Source: Struthio camelus
Lineage: Eukaryota > Chordata > Aves > Struthioniformes > Struthionidae
DNA length: 64,000 bases
Direction of reading: 5' to 3'
Assembly (NCBI RefSeq): GCF_040807025.1
Contig: NC_090953.1
Location: forward strand, 379,501-443,500
Part shown: positions 12,401 to 27,400 of the stretch, one piece after another
Layout: the number at the start of each line of letters is the position of its first letter
How positions within the stretch are numbered: position 1 is the first letter of the stretch
Translations under genes and position numbers: made by a program
Notes under the pieces: generated by a model
Database searches by the model: none
What the model was told of the DNA's origin: nothing
The model's input: the letters and a program-made list of their open reading frames with translations, nothing else

Positions 12401-15400
12401 ACATGGAGCTACGCTGGAGTTCCAGTACTGCTCCATGTACTTGCTATTAGCATACTGCCCCATCCTCCCACCAGAGGGGAGGAAACACTCAGGACAGTTC
12501 CTTCTGAAGGAAAATTTCCAGTGACGAAGAACAGGCATATTTTAAGCCTTATGGAGCAGAACTAGCAGATGCCCAAAAGAGAGGAAGGACCTTTGCGAAA
12601 GCTGCTGCTGTCATCTGAACTCGTCCCTCATCAGAGGCATAGATCTTGAGATCATGACGGTAGGTGCTGTGCAGTCTGAGCAGGCCACATCCAGGGAAAC
12701 CAGCATAATCACCTGGAACAGAAAACAGACTCAAAATCAGCCTTCTGCCACCTACAAAACTATCAGCTGAATACACTGCAGCATCCCACTGCTTTAGAAA
12801 ACAAACCTTCCCATAGTATCAAAGCTACAGAGAGAATACATCACTTTCATAGCCAGCCTTTAGGCTGCTTCAAAAGAGACAGTTCTAGCTAACGTGTTAA
12901 GGTTGAAAATCTGATTCAGGTCTTGCTTATCTTGGGAAAGTTCATTTCTGAAAGAGAGTGCAAATTCACCAGTCAAGGTCTGATGCTACCTAAATTCTGC
13001 AGGAACCCTCTCCCAACAGTCAGTAGCTATTCTGCTAGCTTGAATGCCCCTGTGCAGAATAAAGCTGCACAAAAAGCCTCCCTCCTTCTACTTGTTTTCT
13101 GTGCAAAAGCAGGCACTGCTGCCGTCAGAACTGCAGTCACAGGCATTCAGTAGTGAGGAGTATGGCTTCCAAAACATATTCAGTACAGCTGCAGTTATCC
13201 TGTGGTACGAAATACTATTTTGTTTATGATGGCCAAGTTGACCACAGGATACAGAGCAGTAACGGGAGAAGGCAACTCATGCAGCTTTGAGTCTGACCCT
13301 CCAGAGATGGAACAGTGGTGACTAATTTGCTGCTGCCTGGGATCCCTTGATGAATTTGCACAGTACCTAGCCACAGTGCATGGGCAGATGGGATAACTGC
13401 TCCCAGCACTGAGCTCACAACTCCAAGAAACATCCTACTAGACAGGAAGAGAGAGCAGACAGAAGTCAGCTGCATATCTGGACAAAGCAGCCACATACCA
13501 GCTACTACCCAGAAACTGTAACACAGCATCTCATTGCAAAGTAAGATCTCTCCCTCTCCATGAAAGACTACCTGATGCAGAAAACTCCAAATCCATGATT
13601 CAGAGGGACTGAAGTCTGCTTGTATGTGCTCAGTCCTAGCCCTACTGTAGGCAAGGGGGCAGCAACTCAGTACTCTCCAGACGTGGAACAGCGTGTTCAG
13701 GATTGGCACAGACAGGACCTCAGGGCCCGGCCCAGCCCAGCCTGGTGGTAACCGCACCCCACTTGACCAGAGCTCTGCAGACAAGTCTCTTCTCTCAGGA
13801 TTTGGCTCGTTATACTGCAGTTTACTCCCAGGAGTTTTCCCAGAATCCTCTCCCCTACACATTTTCTCCTCTAGTCTCTCCAGCCTCTTGTCCAAGTCAG
13901 TAGTTGCTCCTCTCAGCTCCTGGCTTCAGAGATCCACAACAGCACCAGACAGTTTCCAGCCCTTTTAACGTTGCCATTGTTGCTGTCTTCAAAACTTGCA
14001 CACAGGCCCTGACATGAAGATCCTCTAATCACTACTGCTACTTCCCCTTTAGTCTCTGCGCGCTGACAGTCTTGCTCTACTTCCTGGCATTGCACAGTCA
14101 GCCGTACTAGTTTTCTCATCTCTTGGAAAGTTTATTCTCACATGTGCTAAAAATGTGCTCTTTTGAGATTAGAGGCATGTCACCTTAAAGCCGCCAAGAC
14201 TCTGTAATGGGTACCCTCTTGAAGAGTCTACGCCATGCCTGTACTACTCACCAACACACTGACTAGAGGAAGAGCAAAGAGTTATTACAGCCCCGCATTC
14301 TGGACGTATCAACACCACCTTGATACCTCCAGGTCCGTTTGTCATTCACTACTTTTATTATATTGCAAACGTAATAGCATACGCTTAGAGATTCTGTACG
14401 TTAGAATGGCAGTAAGAAGATCCACGGAAGCAATATAAAACCCCACAAAACAAAGCAGAAACTGTCAGCTATATTGTGTGCAGACACAGGTGGGGCCATT
14501 AGTCTCACAGCAAACATTTTTAAGAGCTGTTCCGAGTTCAGCAGTGGTAATCACACAGTCCAATCTCCTGTACCTTACAGGCTACCACATGTCACACTGC
14601 CCTAGACAGGGTAGTGACTTATATTTGGCTAGAACGTCTTCCAGGAAAACATTAAACTCTCGTGTGAAGGCAAGAAGAACAAAAAAGTCCACCATTTTCC
14701 TTCCTTCTTTATAGAACCGGTCTATTACTTCACTGCTATACCAGATCAATGGCTAGAAAGGCTTATCTCCAGTAGACAGGAAAACCTGGCAGCACTGGAT
14801 TCCTCCCCTTTGCCATAGCCCTTATCCCTGAATCTTTCAGATGAAAGACATTGCACTATTTAAAGCTATCCCTAAAATCCACCCTTCCCAGGCCTTAATT
14901 TTTTGCGACTGTACTGCATCTTCTCCAATTCAATCTAAATTAATTAATTCCATTTCAAATTAAGTTAAATAATCATAGAAGTCAAAAGATAAGCAGTATC
15001 CAGTATTGGTCTCAGACCAGTACAGAAGTGCATTACTTATGATTCTTCTTTAACTGGATGAAAAAAGCAATCTCTTAGTCTTTTTTATTCTTTGGGCTCT
15101 TGTTGATCTATGCGTGTGCTAGATGCTTTTCGCAATCAGTCACATAATCATGGTAGAGAAAACATGGAAGTTCTCCATCTAATCCCCTGTCTCAAGACAG
15201 AATTATCTGTGTTCCAAAACAATTTCCACTGTTCTCTACATCTGGCCTAAATTCCTTGTTAATCAATATATAACTTTCGCATTTGGCTGCATCAAAATGT
15301 CATTTTCTTAGAATGGCTTCTCTTTTTTGAATACTGGAACATTAATTGAAAGAATGCTATTCTAACACTTAACCACAGCAGCAATCTCTAGCCAGCTTAG

Positions 15401-18400
15401 GGCTTTTTAGATGCAAAGCCCATTTTAAGTATTCATCTTTATCGGTTCAACGCAAAAGAACAGAAACACTAATGATCGCCAAGTCACACAGGCTGCACAC
15501 AGTCCACAGAAGTCTGAGCATCCCTGTATGTGCTGGTGATTAGTCAACTTGGCTGGGCATTCTGGTGCAGTCACATGACAGGACCTGAGATAAATGGAAA
15601 AAGCTTACCTTGGCCACCAGGGTACATACAGCGAAAGGCTCGCCCCAGTTCTTCTGCTTGGACCCTTCCTGCTGGCGTCAGTTCTCCACCCCACTTCAGC
15701 ACCAGGAGAAGAGATGGGGAAGACTCTTTACGAGCTTCTAGGAGACAAACAGGCACTCACTATGGCAGGTCTCAAAAATGAGAGGAGGGGAGTACTTTTG
15801 GTACTTCAGCAAGTACCAAAATAAGAGTGTCTTTGACTGTTTGGAGCTATCGGAGTTCCACCTGTATTTACAGGCTGACATTCATGAAATCAGAAGCATA
15901 AAACCTGTGGCACCAACCAGGGTGTATTAGTACACTACACCGTGCATCTCTCCAGCCCTTCCTACGACAGCAGCAAAGACAAGATATGGGTCAATAATAC
16001 TCCTTTCATCTCCAGGGGCCTTTATAGGTGGGATAGATGCACATTGTTGAACACCAGGCCTTAACATCATGGCAGCAACATCAGGTTTCTTTACCTTCAT
16101 CTTCACTTGCAGCTTTTGGATGTCCATGAGGCAGATAGGTCAACTGCACCTTACGGTTAATGCCAGAAAAATGTCCATACCTGTCACAAGGAGAGGGGAA
16201 AACCAAAAAATAAAATCAAATTAATTCCATTCACCCCTTTCCAGAGCTCCCTAGGTAACACGCAGCAGAAATAAAATACAGGCCCTGACTTCCCCCTGCA
16301 ACACCATTGTCAAGGGACACAAACATTTCACCACATAAACATCTACCTGTGAGCCAGCATGCAAACAAAATAAAACAAAACAGAAGCCCAACCCTCTCCT
16401 CCCCTGTCAAAATTCAGACTCCTTTACTTGCCTGCTTTGTTCAGCTGACATCATTCTGTGCTTTCATATCCCAAAGGGGCTTTAACCAATCTTTGATAAT
16501 TTCTATCTACATCTTTAACAAGTGAATTAATGAAGTTACAGAAAAAACAATCTACCAGCCATGTAAGCACAAATATACCTACACCTCTAATCAGCAGAAA
16601 GAGCAGGGTAAGCAACCATGGTGAAAATTCATCTTCTGCACCCCACAGGCATGAACACAGACACTGCCTGTATGCCACAGTGAACTATGGCTCTCTCAGA
16701 AACCTTCCTTTTGTTTCTAACATGCCAACACCACCATATCGTCTTTTCTTTTGGCTGTATGAAACCTAAGAGGACACAAACATTCACTCACGTTTCCCAA
16801 GGTGCCTTTTGTTAAACTTTTGTCACCAGAACAACCTCACGTAAAACCACGTTTGTTCCAAATTTATCAAGACGCTTCCTATCTATGTGGTCCCTGGGGG
16901 ACTCCAGTTTCATTCCTGCAGCAATGGAAGCTCAGCTTCACCTTGAGTTCTCTAGCTAAAAATCGGACACATCTGGAACAAGAATCACCATTGGCTTTGA
17001 TGCCAAGGAGAAAGTTAGGAGCATGGCACCTTTCATGTATAGCTACTAAAAGGGGATGCAGGAGTCTGGCCTCTGGGGAACTAGCTGGCCAAGACATCAA
17101 CAGCGCTGCTTGCTTCTACATCCTTCTCTCACAGCTTCCTTGTTATCCCTTGCTGACCCACAGCCCTGAGACAAACCCATGTTGCCCCAAGACATTAACT
17201 CTTACATCTCCAAAACGCTCTTCAGCTGTTCCAGTTTGGATTTCCTCTCCTCAATCTCACAGTCACTCTGTGTTCCCAGTTCCACCACAAGCTGCCGTGC
17301 AATGTCTAGCACTTCCTGTTGGAAAGCAGACACTGTCTCAAGCGCCCAGCAAATCTGGTTCAGACTCACCCACCGTACTCTTGCAAGGCCTCCAGAAGGC
17401 TCCAGCCAGCATCAGGACTGCATACACACTCATTAAAGACACATTATTTCATATGACACAGCTTGAGCAGGACAAACTTTCACATTCCAGTCTGCTTCAT
17501 CCTCACCCTGTAATCCAGCCCTGTTCAGGACCAAATAGATGCCTCACACTCCCCCCACTTCACAGCTTGGAGTGTTCTCTCACCAGAGGCAACCACAACA
17601 GACAGCCTAGCTGCAGCAAGGCTGTCTCCATTCTACAGTCTTCGTCTTAGCCAGGAGCAGTCTCCACTATGCTCTCATACTATTACCCTGCTGCGTACAC
17701 AGTGGGTAGGCAATGACACAGTGACTGTTGCCCCTTTAAGGGTTTCCACCCTCCCAAAGAATTCCCTTGCACTGGGATCCATATTACCTGCATCTCCCAC
17801 ATAACCACCCCAGAGAGGAAGGCTCCCCTCACCTGTAGCTGTTCTGGTTTCTTCAGCTTCAACTTCCCTGTCTTGTAGCCATCATATTTCTCAAATAATT
17901 CAAAGAACCTGAACAGACAACAAAGAACTCTGATCCAGTTTCTGCTGTTCCAGTGCTACAAGGATGGTTATCCCTATATATGCATTCATGCCCTGTTCTT
18001 CAAGGAGAACCAGTAGGCCCACAGACTCCCCCCTACACTTCAGAAATCCCCCCAGAACAAGTGTTTTCAGCCTCAGGTAAGAAAAGCAAGTAGCCACTAG
18101 CTTCCCTTTGGTGAGGAACTTCCTTTTGCACCTAGCAAACCTTCGCTCTTTCCTTCAGCACTCGCATACAAGGTGCCAGGATCCGTATGGGAAAAGAAGG
18201 CTCCCTCAATGGAGCAGAAAGCAGTTCCTGAATGGAAACATAGAAAAACACTGCTTCCCGTGTACTCAGCCCTTCCGCTCTGCTTGTGGATTCAGCAGGT
18301 GGGCCCTCCTCATTTCCCAACAGTGCAGTGTCTTCTTGCCTTGGTTCTTACCGGGGATGCTTAACTTCCATCTTCATCTTTTGCTTTGGGGTTCGATCTC

Positions 18401-21400
18401 CGTGCCGGATGACTGCAATAACACAACGAAGTTCCATCCTGGGGAAAAACAAGATGCACCTCTCAAACATAACCTTAAGCTACAGAATTACCACCAGAAA
18501 GTAGTTGTTGCTTCCCTCATCAGCGACAGAAATCCTCCAGCCTAAAACAGGCACAAGTCCTAAGGCTACAAGAGCAGTCGAAGTACTGCAGACACTACCA
18601 GGCTCATGAGCACCCCAGCATCGTAATATGACACGCAAAAATCAAATCGACAGCAGATGGGAAACAGGCTAGATGTTACAGAATCTACAGATATAGCGTT
18701 TTGAATTGTACCAAACTTCTTCCAAGAAAGGCACAGTTTAACATGCCTAACTTGCATAATCCTCAAAGCACCTCTTGGAAGGACGTAGGAAAAAAATCAA
18801 CTTGTTCCAGAAGAACGGTTATACAGTCAGGGTCTTATCTGTGACCAATCCGTAATAGCTGTATATAGAGAGAGTCTGCAGCAATCAGCCACTTGCAGGA
18901 ACCAGTATTTAGGTTGGCTCATTTCAGAAGGGCTATATGACTTTGCTTTTTCAGATATTAAAATATCCATCTATTATCTGTTATAAGATCCCGGACAAAT
19001 GGGTACTGATTCTATCTGTTTCACTGTCACAAGATATAACAGAAGTCAGCAGCCCCGTGAGCTGTGCAGCATTTGCCAACTTTATCCAAATGATCCCACG
19101 TTACAGGAAGAATGAACACATGCTCTCAGTTTACCTTTTCTGTAGCATCTATTTTTTTCCAATTCATGCAAGCATGTTCAGGAGCACAGAGAATTTTTTG
19201 TCTTCAGTCTTTCAGCTTTCTATGGTGGAAGGCCAATATGGCCAACAGTATCAAATGAGAGCCTCGCAAGTGTACACCCAACATGAATACTTCAGCTAAT
19301 ATTTTTTCACCCATTTCACTGGCAGCTTAAAACCCATTTGCTCTGGGCAGCTGTCTGCTGAACAGTGGTTCCACTGAGCCAGGTAGAATGATGCCTTAAT
19401 CCCTTCCCTGTGCTGATCGAAAATTGAAGCTTCCTGAAAGCCATATGAGCAGTTTCTGTAATTCCCTCAGAGAATGCTCCTCTGCATTCATCATTCCTAC
19501 AACTCATTTACCACCAATTGTCCATTTCCTGAGCACAACTGAGCCTTTCTGTAGACATCTGTCTTCAGTATCTCAACCAACACAGCTGCTGGAGAAAGCA
19601 GTGCCACTGTGTGATGTATGACTCTTGGACACGACTCGTACTTTATCTTTTATGGAGCCATTAAAGGGATCCTTTTGAGAAGTTCGCAAGTACTCACATG
19701 GTGCCTGAAGTTGTGGGGACAATGGGGATATCTTCTGCCTCTGTTGGGATGGACCAGGGAATATGAAACTGGGGAGCCAATTCACGCATGATTATGTTTC
19801 TGAAAGAAATCAGAACACAGAGTTCACATGAAATGCCGTTCTCTCAGTTCTCCTCCTCCCCCGTGGTCCAGCTGAAAGGTTTAGGACAGCCACAGACAGC
19901 TTCTCCTCCCCTTCCTTGCAGAGGCATCTAACACACCATGGGCTAGGTAGGGCACCCAAAAGAGACAGGCACTCGCATCACCAATACTGCAGCTGGGCTC
20001 AGCATCCAATAGTGTCTATAAGACACACCTGGCTATAGACAAAGACAGCTAATCCCAATGCAGGTAGGAACTCCAGGGGCTAAAAATAATTAGCTCCTTC
20101 CTCCCAAAGCCAGGCGTTCCCCTGCTGAACAAATGTCCCCATCTGAACTACCTGCAGACTTCTCCCACGTTCACCGATCAGGACTCCAAATTCACTATGC
20201 TTTGCTAAAGGTTCCCTTAGCCACTGCCAAAACTTGAATTTTACATACCCAAGGATTTTGGCACAGTCGTCATAATACTTCATAGAGTTCTTCACAAAAC
20301 TGAAGCCATTCACATCACAAACGAACGAGTGGCCGTTTGCTCGCAGGAGGTCAAACCCACATACGGTTTGCTGCATGAAGAAACAGAGGATTCATAGGCA
20401 CACTGTGAGGAAGCACAGCAAGCAGGACAGCAGCTGCACAAGCCAAGCAGGGCTGAGAGGGCACTCTGTCACACAGGTCCCGTCAGCATATATTGTCCAA
20501 TTTGGCTCCACTGGTGTCTCCAAAGGCACAGCTGCTGCAGTAGTTCTCCATTCCATGCCTGTCTCATCAGTCTTGAAGTAGTTAGCAGTAACAGGCCCTT
20601 TAGAGGAACCTTTACATCTTCACAGCTCTATCAAGGACTCAAACCAAGAACTCCTGTATTAAGCAGATTAGTGCTACTTCAAAGAGCTCTAAGGGTATAA
20701 GAAAGCAGCTCCTACCTCTTTTGCTCTTGTCTCTAAATTCAGCTGTTATGAACCAGATTGCAGAAGTAGAGAAAATAAACAGTGCATGCACAGACATGCA
20801 TGGAAAAAGATTATAACGCAGAATAAACCCACAGCTGTACCAGAACAACTACACGCGATGCAGATTGCAGTGGGGCCAGGAACAAGTAGCCAAGTGCTGC
20901 TTCTGCTGACATTGCTGATGAAGCAGAACAGGTCATGTAACTGTACCTAGACTCACATGGACATTCATCCTGCCTACCTATAAGTAAAACACAAATGCAC
21001 ACCAAAGCCAGGTCAAAAGGAGAATGAAAAAGGCCAAGGACAAGATAACCAGGCTATCCACACGAACATGAAACAGCTAAGAAGGGATCAGTGCAGATCA
21101 GATGGACAGCAGCAGGCTTAGAATCTGCTGTCAAATGCTCAGATGTAAGCTGGGCACCAGCCACCTGCCAGCACAGAAGGCATCTGCTGTAGGCCCTCCA
21201 GCCTTCCCACTCATCTGACCAGCAAACTGCCAGGGCCAGCAGGAACAACTGCATCAGCTGGTAGAGAGAGTTGGCACCAGGCAAGGAACACAGTCACATC
21301 AGAGATACGTAAGGGCAATAGACTCAAGCTAATATAGGTGCCTGAGTCCTGAAGCAGACGTTCCAGGGAGTATTCTGCTTACATAGGAGAGAAAATACAC

Positions 21401-24400
21401 AAACCTTAAAGGCTACACAGACTTTCCTGGCTACTAGCTTCTCCATGGCAGTCAGCATGACTGGATAACGGATTTCTTTCCCTTCACTGTCCCGTTCAAC
21501 CTTCCCATCCAAAGCAGGGGATTTGCGAGCCTCTGCATGGGCATAGTCTGGCCCAACAGTGTACACCTGAGAAGAGAAATAGTTACACCTGACATAACCC
21601 CTAGACTAACTGCAGACTTCAGAAGGTACTTCTATTGCAGGCATACACAGGAAAAAAAGATTAGATGCTCTCATACATTCTTCCTGCTAGGGCGTGCAGA
21701 ATACCAGCTCCTCACTTTGTGATCCAAGCTGCACAATCAGCACCTCACAGGTTAAACAAACACTCCAGAATCTGCTAAGTAGGACTGCCCAAACTTCAGC
21801 TACCCAGGTTTTCCTTACCTTTACATCAGTGCCATCTGTAGGCATGAACTCTTCATAAATGTATGAGCCTGTCTTCCTTACACTGCTCTCTGGGGAGTAC
21901 ACACTACTCCGGCTGCCAATCTGAAAGCATAGAATAAAAACCTCAGCAGAGACTATAGGTTTTCTTTCCTTAGATGGAAGAACAAACAGCATAAATTTCA
22001 TCCCATACTTAAAGAACTAGCTGAACATCTCTCAGAACCTCCAGCTATTATAGCTCAATAATTCATGAAGGACAGAAGAGACTCCAAAACGCAGACACTA
22101 AGTATGTCCTTTTCGAGGCTTTAAAGAGGAAAAAGTTATTATAGACCACTAGGTTGACTCCAATCACTAGAAGAACATGGAACAAAAACAGTAGATAAAG
22201 ACAGAGGAGGTAAGGAGCCTAGCTAATAAGCGAAATATAACAAGTTATGACAAACCATAGTCAGATCAGTTTAACTTCTTTTTAGGACAGTGCAACAAAT
22301 CTTATAGACAGGAGCTAATGTTGCTTTCATTTTTAGTGAGACTTTAGAAATAAGCACGTCACTTGAGATTGTATGTAAAAGCTAAGGAAACAATCATTTC
22401 AAGATCACTAATCGCAGATGCATAACTGGTTGGAAAATCATATTCCATAGTTATTAATGGTTCATTGGTAAAGCGGAGGAAGTGAGTAAGAGCAGACAGA
22501 TTCCCTGTGGAATCTAGGAATAAATACTGCCTTTATTACATTTGCAAGCTACAGTAAGCTGAGAAGGGCAGCAAGCATGTTAGAGGACAAGAACAGAAGT
22601 AAAAAAGTCATCTTGATAAACTGAAGAAGTGATCTGGAAAAGACAGTATGCAGTTCAATAAGGGACACAGTCCTTAAGGACTGCTAAACAGGACACAGGT
22701 TAAACAGAGGATGGGGAAAGCATAGTCAGCACTAGCACTAGGACGTGTCTTTCTGCAATTCCCAACTAGATGAGATTTAACTAAAAGTTTTACAAAGGTA
22801 TAAGACTGCCCCAACACAAGACCTTCCTTCCCCCTTCCCCTGCCGCAAAACTCCCTCTTGAAGTCGCATAAGTCTCTCCGACCCACGGATCTGTTGGTCC
22901 CGACAGCAAAGCTGGAGTCCCCCTCACCTTCCGAAAGAGCCGCTGGCTGCCCCCACCTGCTGAGGTTGGGTAGTAAATATACACATTATGGTCTTCAGCA
23001 CTGACTGGCTTCTCTACAAATGGCTTTGGGAAAACAGCTCCATTTACCTCCACGTGGTCCTCTCCTTCCACCAAGTTGCATTCTGAAGACAAAGCACAGC
23101 AGCAGCACATTAGGTAAGGGGGCAAACAGCCCTACTGCAGAGCTGAACCCCTTCAGTTCTGGCCAGTCAGCCAACTTCAGTGTTCTGGCCTTTGACCCAT
23201 GTCCAAGTCAAGTTGACAGACTTGTGAATCAGGCCTGTTCAAGCTGATTATCAGTGCTGGTCTCTGCAGAATACCTTAAATGGTACAGTATGTGCAAATG
23301 CTCTCAGCAGAGCCTGGACATTTACCTTCTGGTCTATCAGGGTCTCGATTGAGCACAGCATAGCGGGGCAAGTCTATTCCCTCTTCTTGAAGAATCCTAT
23401 ACACTTCCCGTCTGTAGAGGACAAAAACAATGAGGATCAGTAGAAGAGTCTGGAAGATCCTCAGTACATACCAAGGGAAAGGCTTCATTTTCACTGATGG
23501 AAAAGCAAAGTCTAATGAGCACAAGAAAGTCTCAAGACAGAGTGCAAATACTTCTCCGTGTGTGTTCTCCAGATGAGACCCACAAGCTACAGGACATGCC
23601 TCAGCCCTACTCCTCATGGAAATATCCCAGAGTAGACCCCTGCCTGGCATAAATGGAGATGCCCATTTGCTAGCACCTGCCAAATCCACAGCAACATACT
23701 CAGCAAACGCCAGCTAGCCAAATGTGCCCCCTCAAAGGGTGCCCTGTCACACAGCTGCCCATCACCAATGCCTCACTTTGCACCTAACATCAACGGGGAA
23801 GCTGCATTTCTCTCACTAGAGTTACAATATATGGTGCCTATCAGCACCCACAGGAAAGCTGCCCACAACCCAAAGACATGGTGTGAGGTTTGGTGTCTGG
23901 TATTAACACTTCTCATCTGCAGCCAAAGCACAGTCACGTACCTCAGTTCATATAGCCAGAGTAAGTTAGCATTTGACTTCTGATTGACTTAACCCTTCAA
24001 CTTACTGACTGACAAGCCTTTTGAAGTGTCTGACCAACATACCCTCTTCAGGGGAGGGGTATATACCCTCCAATATTCCCTTCTCTGCCTGGCTTTGCTG
24101 CTTCCAATTTCCGCCCCAGAATCTCATCCCACTACTTGGCTCTCTTCCTCGGAGACCAATCTTTTTGTCTTAGCCATGCCAGTCTCATCCTGTGAGATCA
24201 TGTCCTCTTTTAATTCACTCGACCTTTCCTTACAGAGCATTTGCACCAGAAGATAAAACATGCCATGTCTCACCCCTAAAGCTATTTCCCTCACATTAGG
24301 GGGAAACAACCCCTAAAAGCCACTGTCAAAGTCCCCCCTCCACACCCTCCCTTGTTTGCCTGTGGCCAGAAAGATGAAGCTTGCATAGCATGCTGAGGAG

Positions 24401-27400
24401 GGGAATCAGATGAAGAGGGAAGGTGCTTTAGAGGATCACAGACACCTACCTGTCCTGGATGTAATACTGCATATCAAGGTCATTAATCAAAAACGGCCTG
24501 CACAGCTTGGCATAAGCAACTGCTTTATCCAGTGGGAATCCTGAAATGCAGGGTGGCAGGGGAGAAAAAGAAAAAGATGAACGGAAACTCCCTTGTCCAG
24601 ATCTCAGGTAGGATAGGGCCTGCCACGCAGAGTTTTACCTTTGGAGTGGAAGGAGATAAGGCAGTCACAAGAGGGCCAGTTCTCTACTGGTTCATTCAGA
24701 ATAACATCTTCCCCCATAATCACCACTGTGATATACTCAAACTTGCACAGACGCTCCAGAATCTGTGTCATGGGCTTTGACTTGGACTTTTTGGTCATGG
24801 CACATATTCCAACCACAATCTGTCGTTCAGGTGGCTAAGGGAAGACACAGGGCAGTTTAGTACAGGGTCAGCTACTTTACTGAATTCAAACTATAACAGC
24901 ATAGAAATGCAGCAACTAGGAACAAAGGAGGGATTTTCTTCTCACCACATCCACTCCCAGCTCTTGCTAGACTCAAACCCCTATACACTTCCAGCTCCCA
25001 CTAGATTTCACTGGTAGGTGTCATAAAGAAACATCCCCAAACAGTTGCTTCTTTGCCAGACAGTACGTATCTCTTCTTCTTACTGGGCACCAACACTAAG
25101 ATCAAAAAGAAATATCTGGCACCTGAACAAGCAGCAGGGGCTGGAATCCTGTACTATGTTCTTTGGCCCATAACTCAAAGACGACTGTTGGTAGACTTAG
25201 GAGGACTCAGAAAAGAGCCACAAATGCTGTATAGCAAAAGACTCCAGGAGCTCGGCCTGTTTGGCTTATCTGAGAGAAAAAAAAAGGGGAAATGACAGCA
25301 CTAGCTACGAGTAGAAGAGAAATAGTACCAAGGACTCTCCCATCTACCTGACAGAGGTACAGCAAGATCCAGTGGGAGAAAGGTCAGTTAAATAAGTATA
25401 GAGAAGAGGCATGCATTTAAAAAGCACTGATAACAGTAGCTGCGAAACAGGCTAAGGTCTGTGGTGGATTTCCCATCACTGACTTTTTAAACACAGACTG
25501 GGTATTTTTAATAGATTAATTCTGGCCCAGGCAAGATTAAACTCAGTGAGGTCGTTTAAAGTGAAACATGCAGGACTGCAGGTTACACAAGACACAGAAT
25601 GGTGGCTTCAGACTGTAAACTGAGACTTCTGCAATTACTGCACTGACTCCCAAAGCCAAGGGCTCAGAGTCCACAGCAAAAATTATCTAGGAAGTCTAAG
25701 GACTTCCAATTCCTTTGCCCCACCTGCTAAATAGCTCTTTGTTGAGCATCAAGGTACATAACACTGTGCATTTTTCAAGGGAGCCATATGGGCTCCTAGG
25801 TCAATAATGCAACTGCAATGGAGACTTAAGAGTAGAGAGCCAATGTGAATAACAGCTGCACTGGCACAGGGTCCCAGCAACTCACATAACCAGAAGCAAA
25901 GTCCCTGCAGCACCCCAAGTCCCATATGCAGAACACAGTACGTAACAGAGAAAAACAGCAGATTTCACTCTTGGCTCTAATCCTCCTCCCTAGGTTTGCC
26001 CAGCTCTCACTGTTCCTTAGCTCCACTTCACTCAGTTCTCAGCTAGACTGATTATCCAGGACTATTAGAGTCAGTTTTCCAATCTGACATCTCTGACTGA
26101 AAAATAGTTGCCTCTTTCTCTTACCAATCACAACTTATGGGGCAAGAACTGAGGTGAGGGGAAAGGAAAAAGATTTAAAAAAACAACAAAAAAAGCAGTC
26201 TCAACCACCTAAAAAAGTGCAACAAACACTGGCCACTCCAATCACTGGAGCACCAATACTATATCACTGGATTCTTCCTAAAGGTAAATTCCCACGGGCT
26301 ACTGATATATTTCATTCTTAATGCAATTTCTGTCTGGAATTCTGTATTGGAACAGGCAGCAGAGCACCACACAACATTGTAGAGCTTCCACAGGAGGGAA
26401 AAGCAGCTCCTCTTACCCAGAGGAGGAAACGTTACTTCTAATATGCCAAAAGCACCAAACAGAGCTTCTCCGGAATGGACGGATGATTTTCTCAGGAACA
26501 AAGTGTGGCACATTCCACCCCACTGCAGAATAAGTTGCTCAGCCCATTCAAAAACAAACAAACCAACCAAGCGCCACCACACAAACTTAAAATTTTAAGT
26601 CCCAACGGAATCACCAGAGCAAAAAGTTAGGAGTTCCTTTACCTCATTGCAGTGCGTTGCCTGCAGGTCTTGCAGATACAAGTCCCAGCTATTCACTGTT
26701 TTGTTTGCATTGTCTTTAGAAAGCTACTTTACCATCCTTAAAGAGGAGGTCAGCATACACTGCCCATTACATTTTCTATCTGTGCTACAGGATACACCTG
26801 CATTGGCCCTCAGAGGCTGCATCATGTACAAACAGAAAAGACAGGAAAACAGTAGATTAAAGCTCTGCAGGGCCACTACATACTGTCCTAAGGTTATGCC
26901 AGTGCAGTTTAGCACGAGTCACAGTCCATTAGCCCATTAAGAGGCAAGAGAATTTCAGCGAAGAGAAGGACCTCTGAACGAACGCCCCTAACAAAGGCCA
27001 TTGTGAGAGACCAGAAGAGTGGGTAGAATAAGGGCCAAAAGCAGTCGAAAGCTGGAGGTGATTCTCCTTTCTGCATTCTGCTCCTGCAGACTACAGAAAA
27101 GAGGAACTGCTTCAAATCTGCAGACGCTTCTTTGCCCTATTCACAATTCCCACAGTTTTCCTCAAAATTTTCTCCAGTGAAACAGGAAGATTACAAAGAG
27201 AGTTAGGCTTAAATTGCCAGGACAACTTTGTTTGCTATTGTGCCTGAAAGACCTGCAAAGCAAAAAGGCTAAAATTTATGCAGCATGAGACACTGAGCCT
27301 GACGGTATGACATTGCAGTGGCACCCCATCAAGGATGACGCAGCCCTTCCACGTGGCCGTGCCACGTAGCCTGGTTCCGTGATCCTGAAGTCCTGACTGC

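Larger units (their letters stand above)
4793..18438 (-). other. PPIP5K1: PPIP5K1 coding exons 10-21: histidine-phosphatase-like domain
   Basis: The exons are 18352-18438, 17833-17908, 17206-17315, 16095-16180, 15609-15737, 12591-12712, 11638-11820, 9171-9312, 8305-8528, 7047-7174, 6417-6531 and 4793-4900. The first carries [10 protein letters not shown], the histidine acid phosphatase signature. The exon at 12591-12712 encodes [20 protein letters not shown], a conserved stretch of the same domain. The donor after 12591 reads AAG|GTCCTT, which is weak at positions +3 to +5, but the next exon continues the conserved peptide exactly. Confidence 0.92.

Noticed and set aside
16802..17650. A 282-codon plus-strand frame
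   Set aside because: It runs antisense over the PPIP5K1 exon at 17206-17315 and its introns and has no recognisable domain. I take it as chance.
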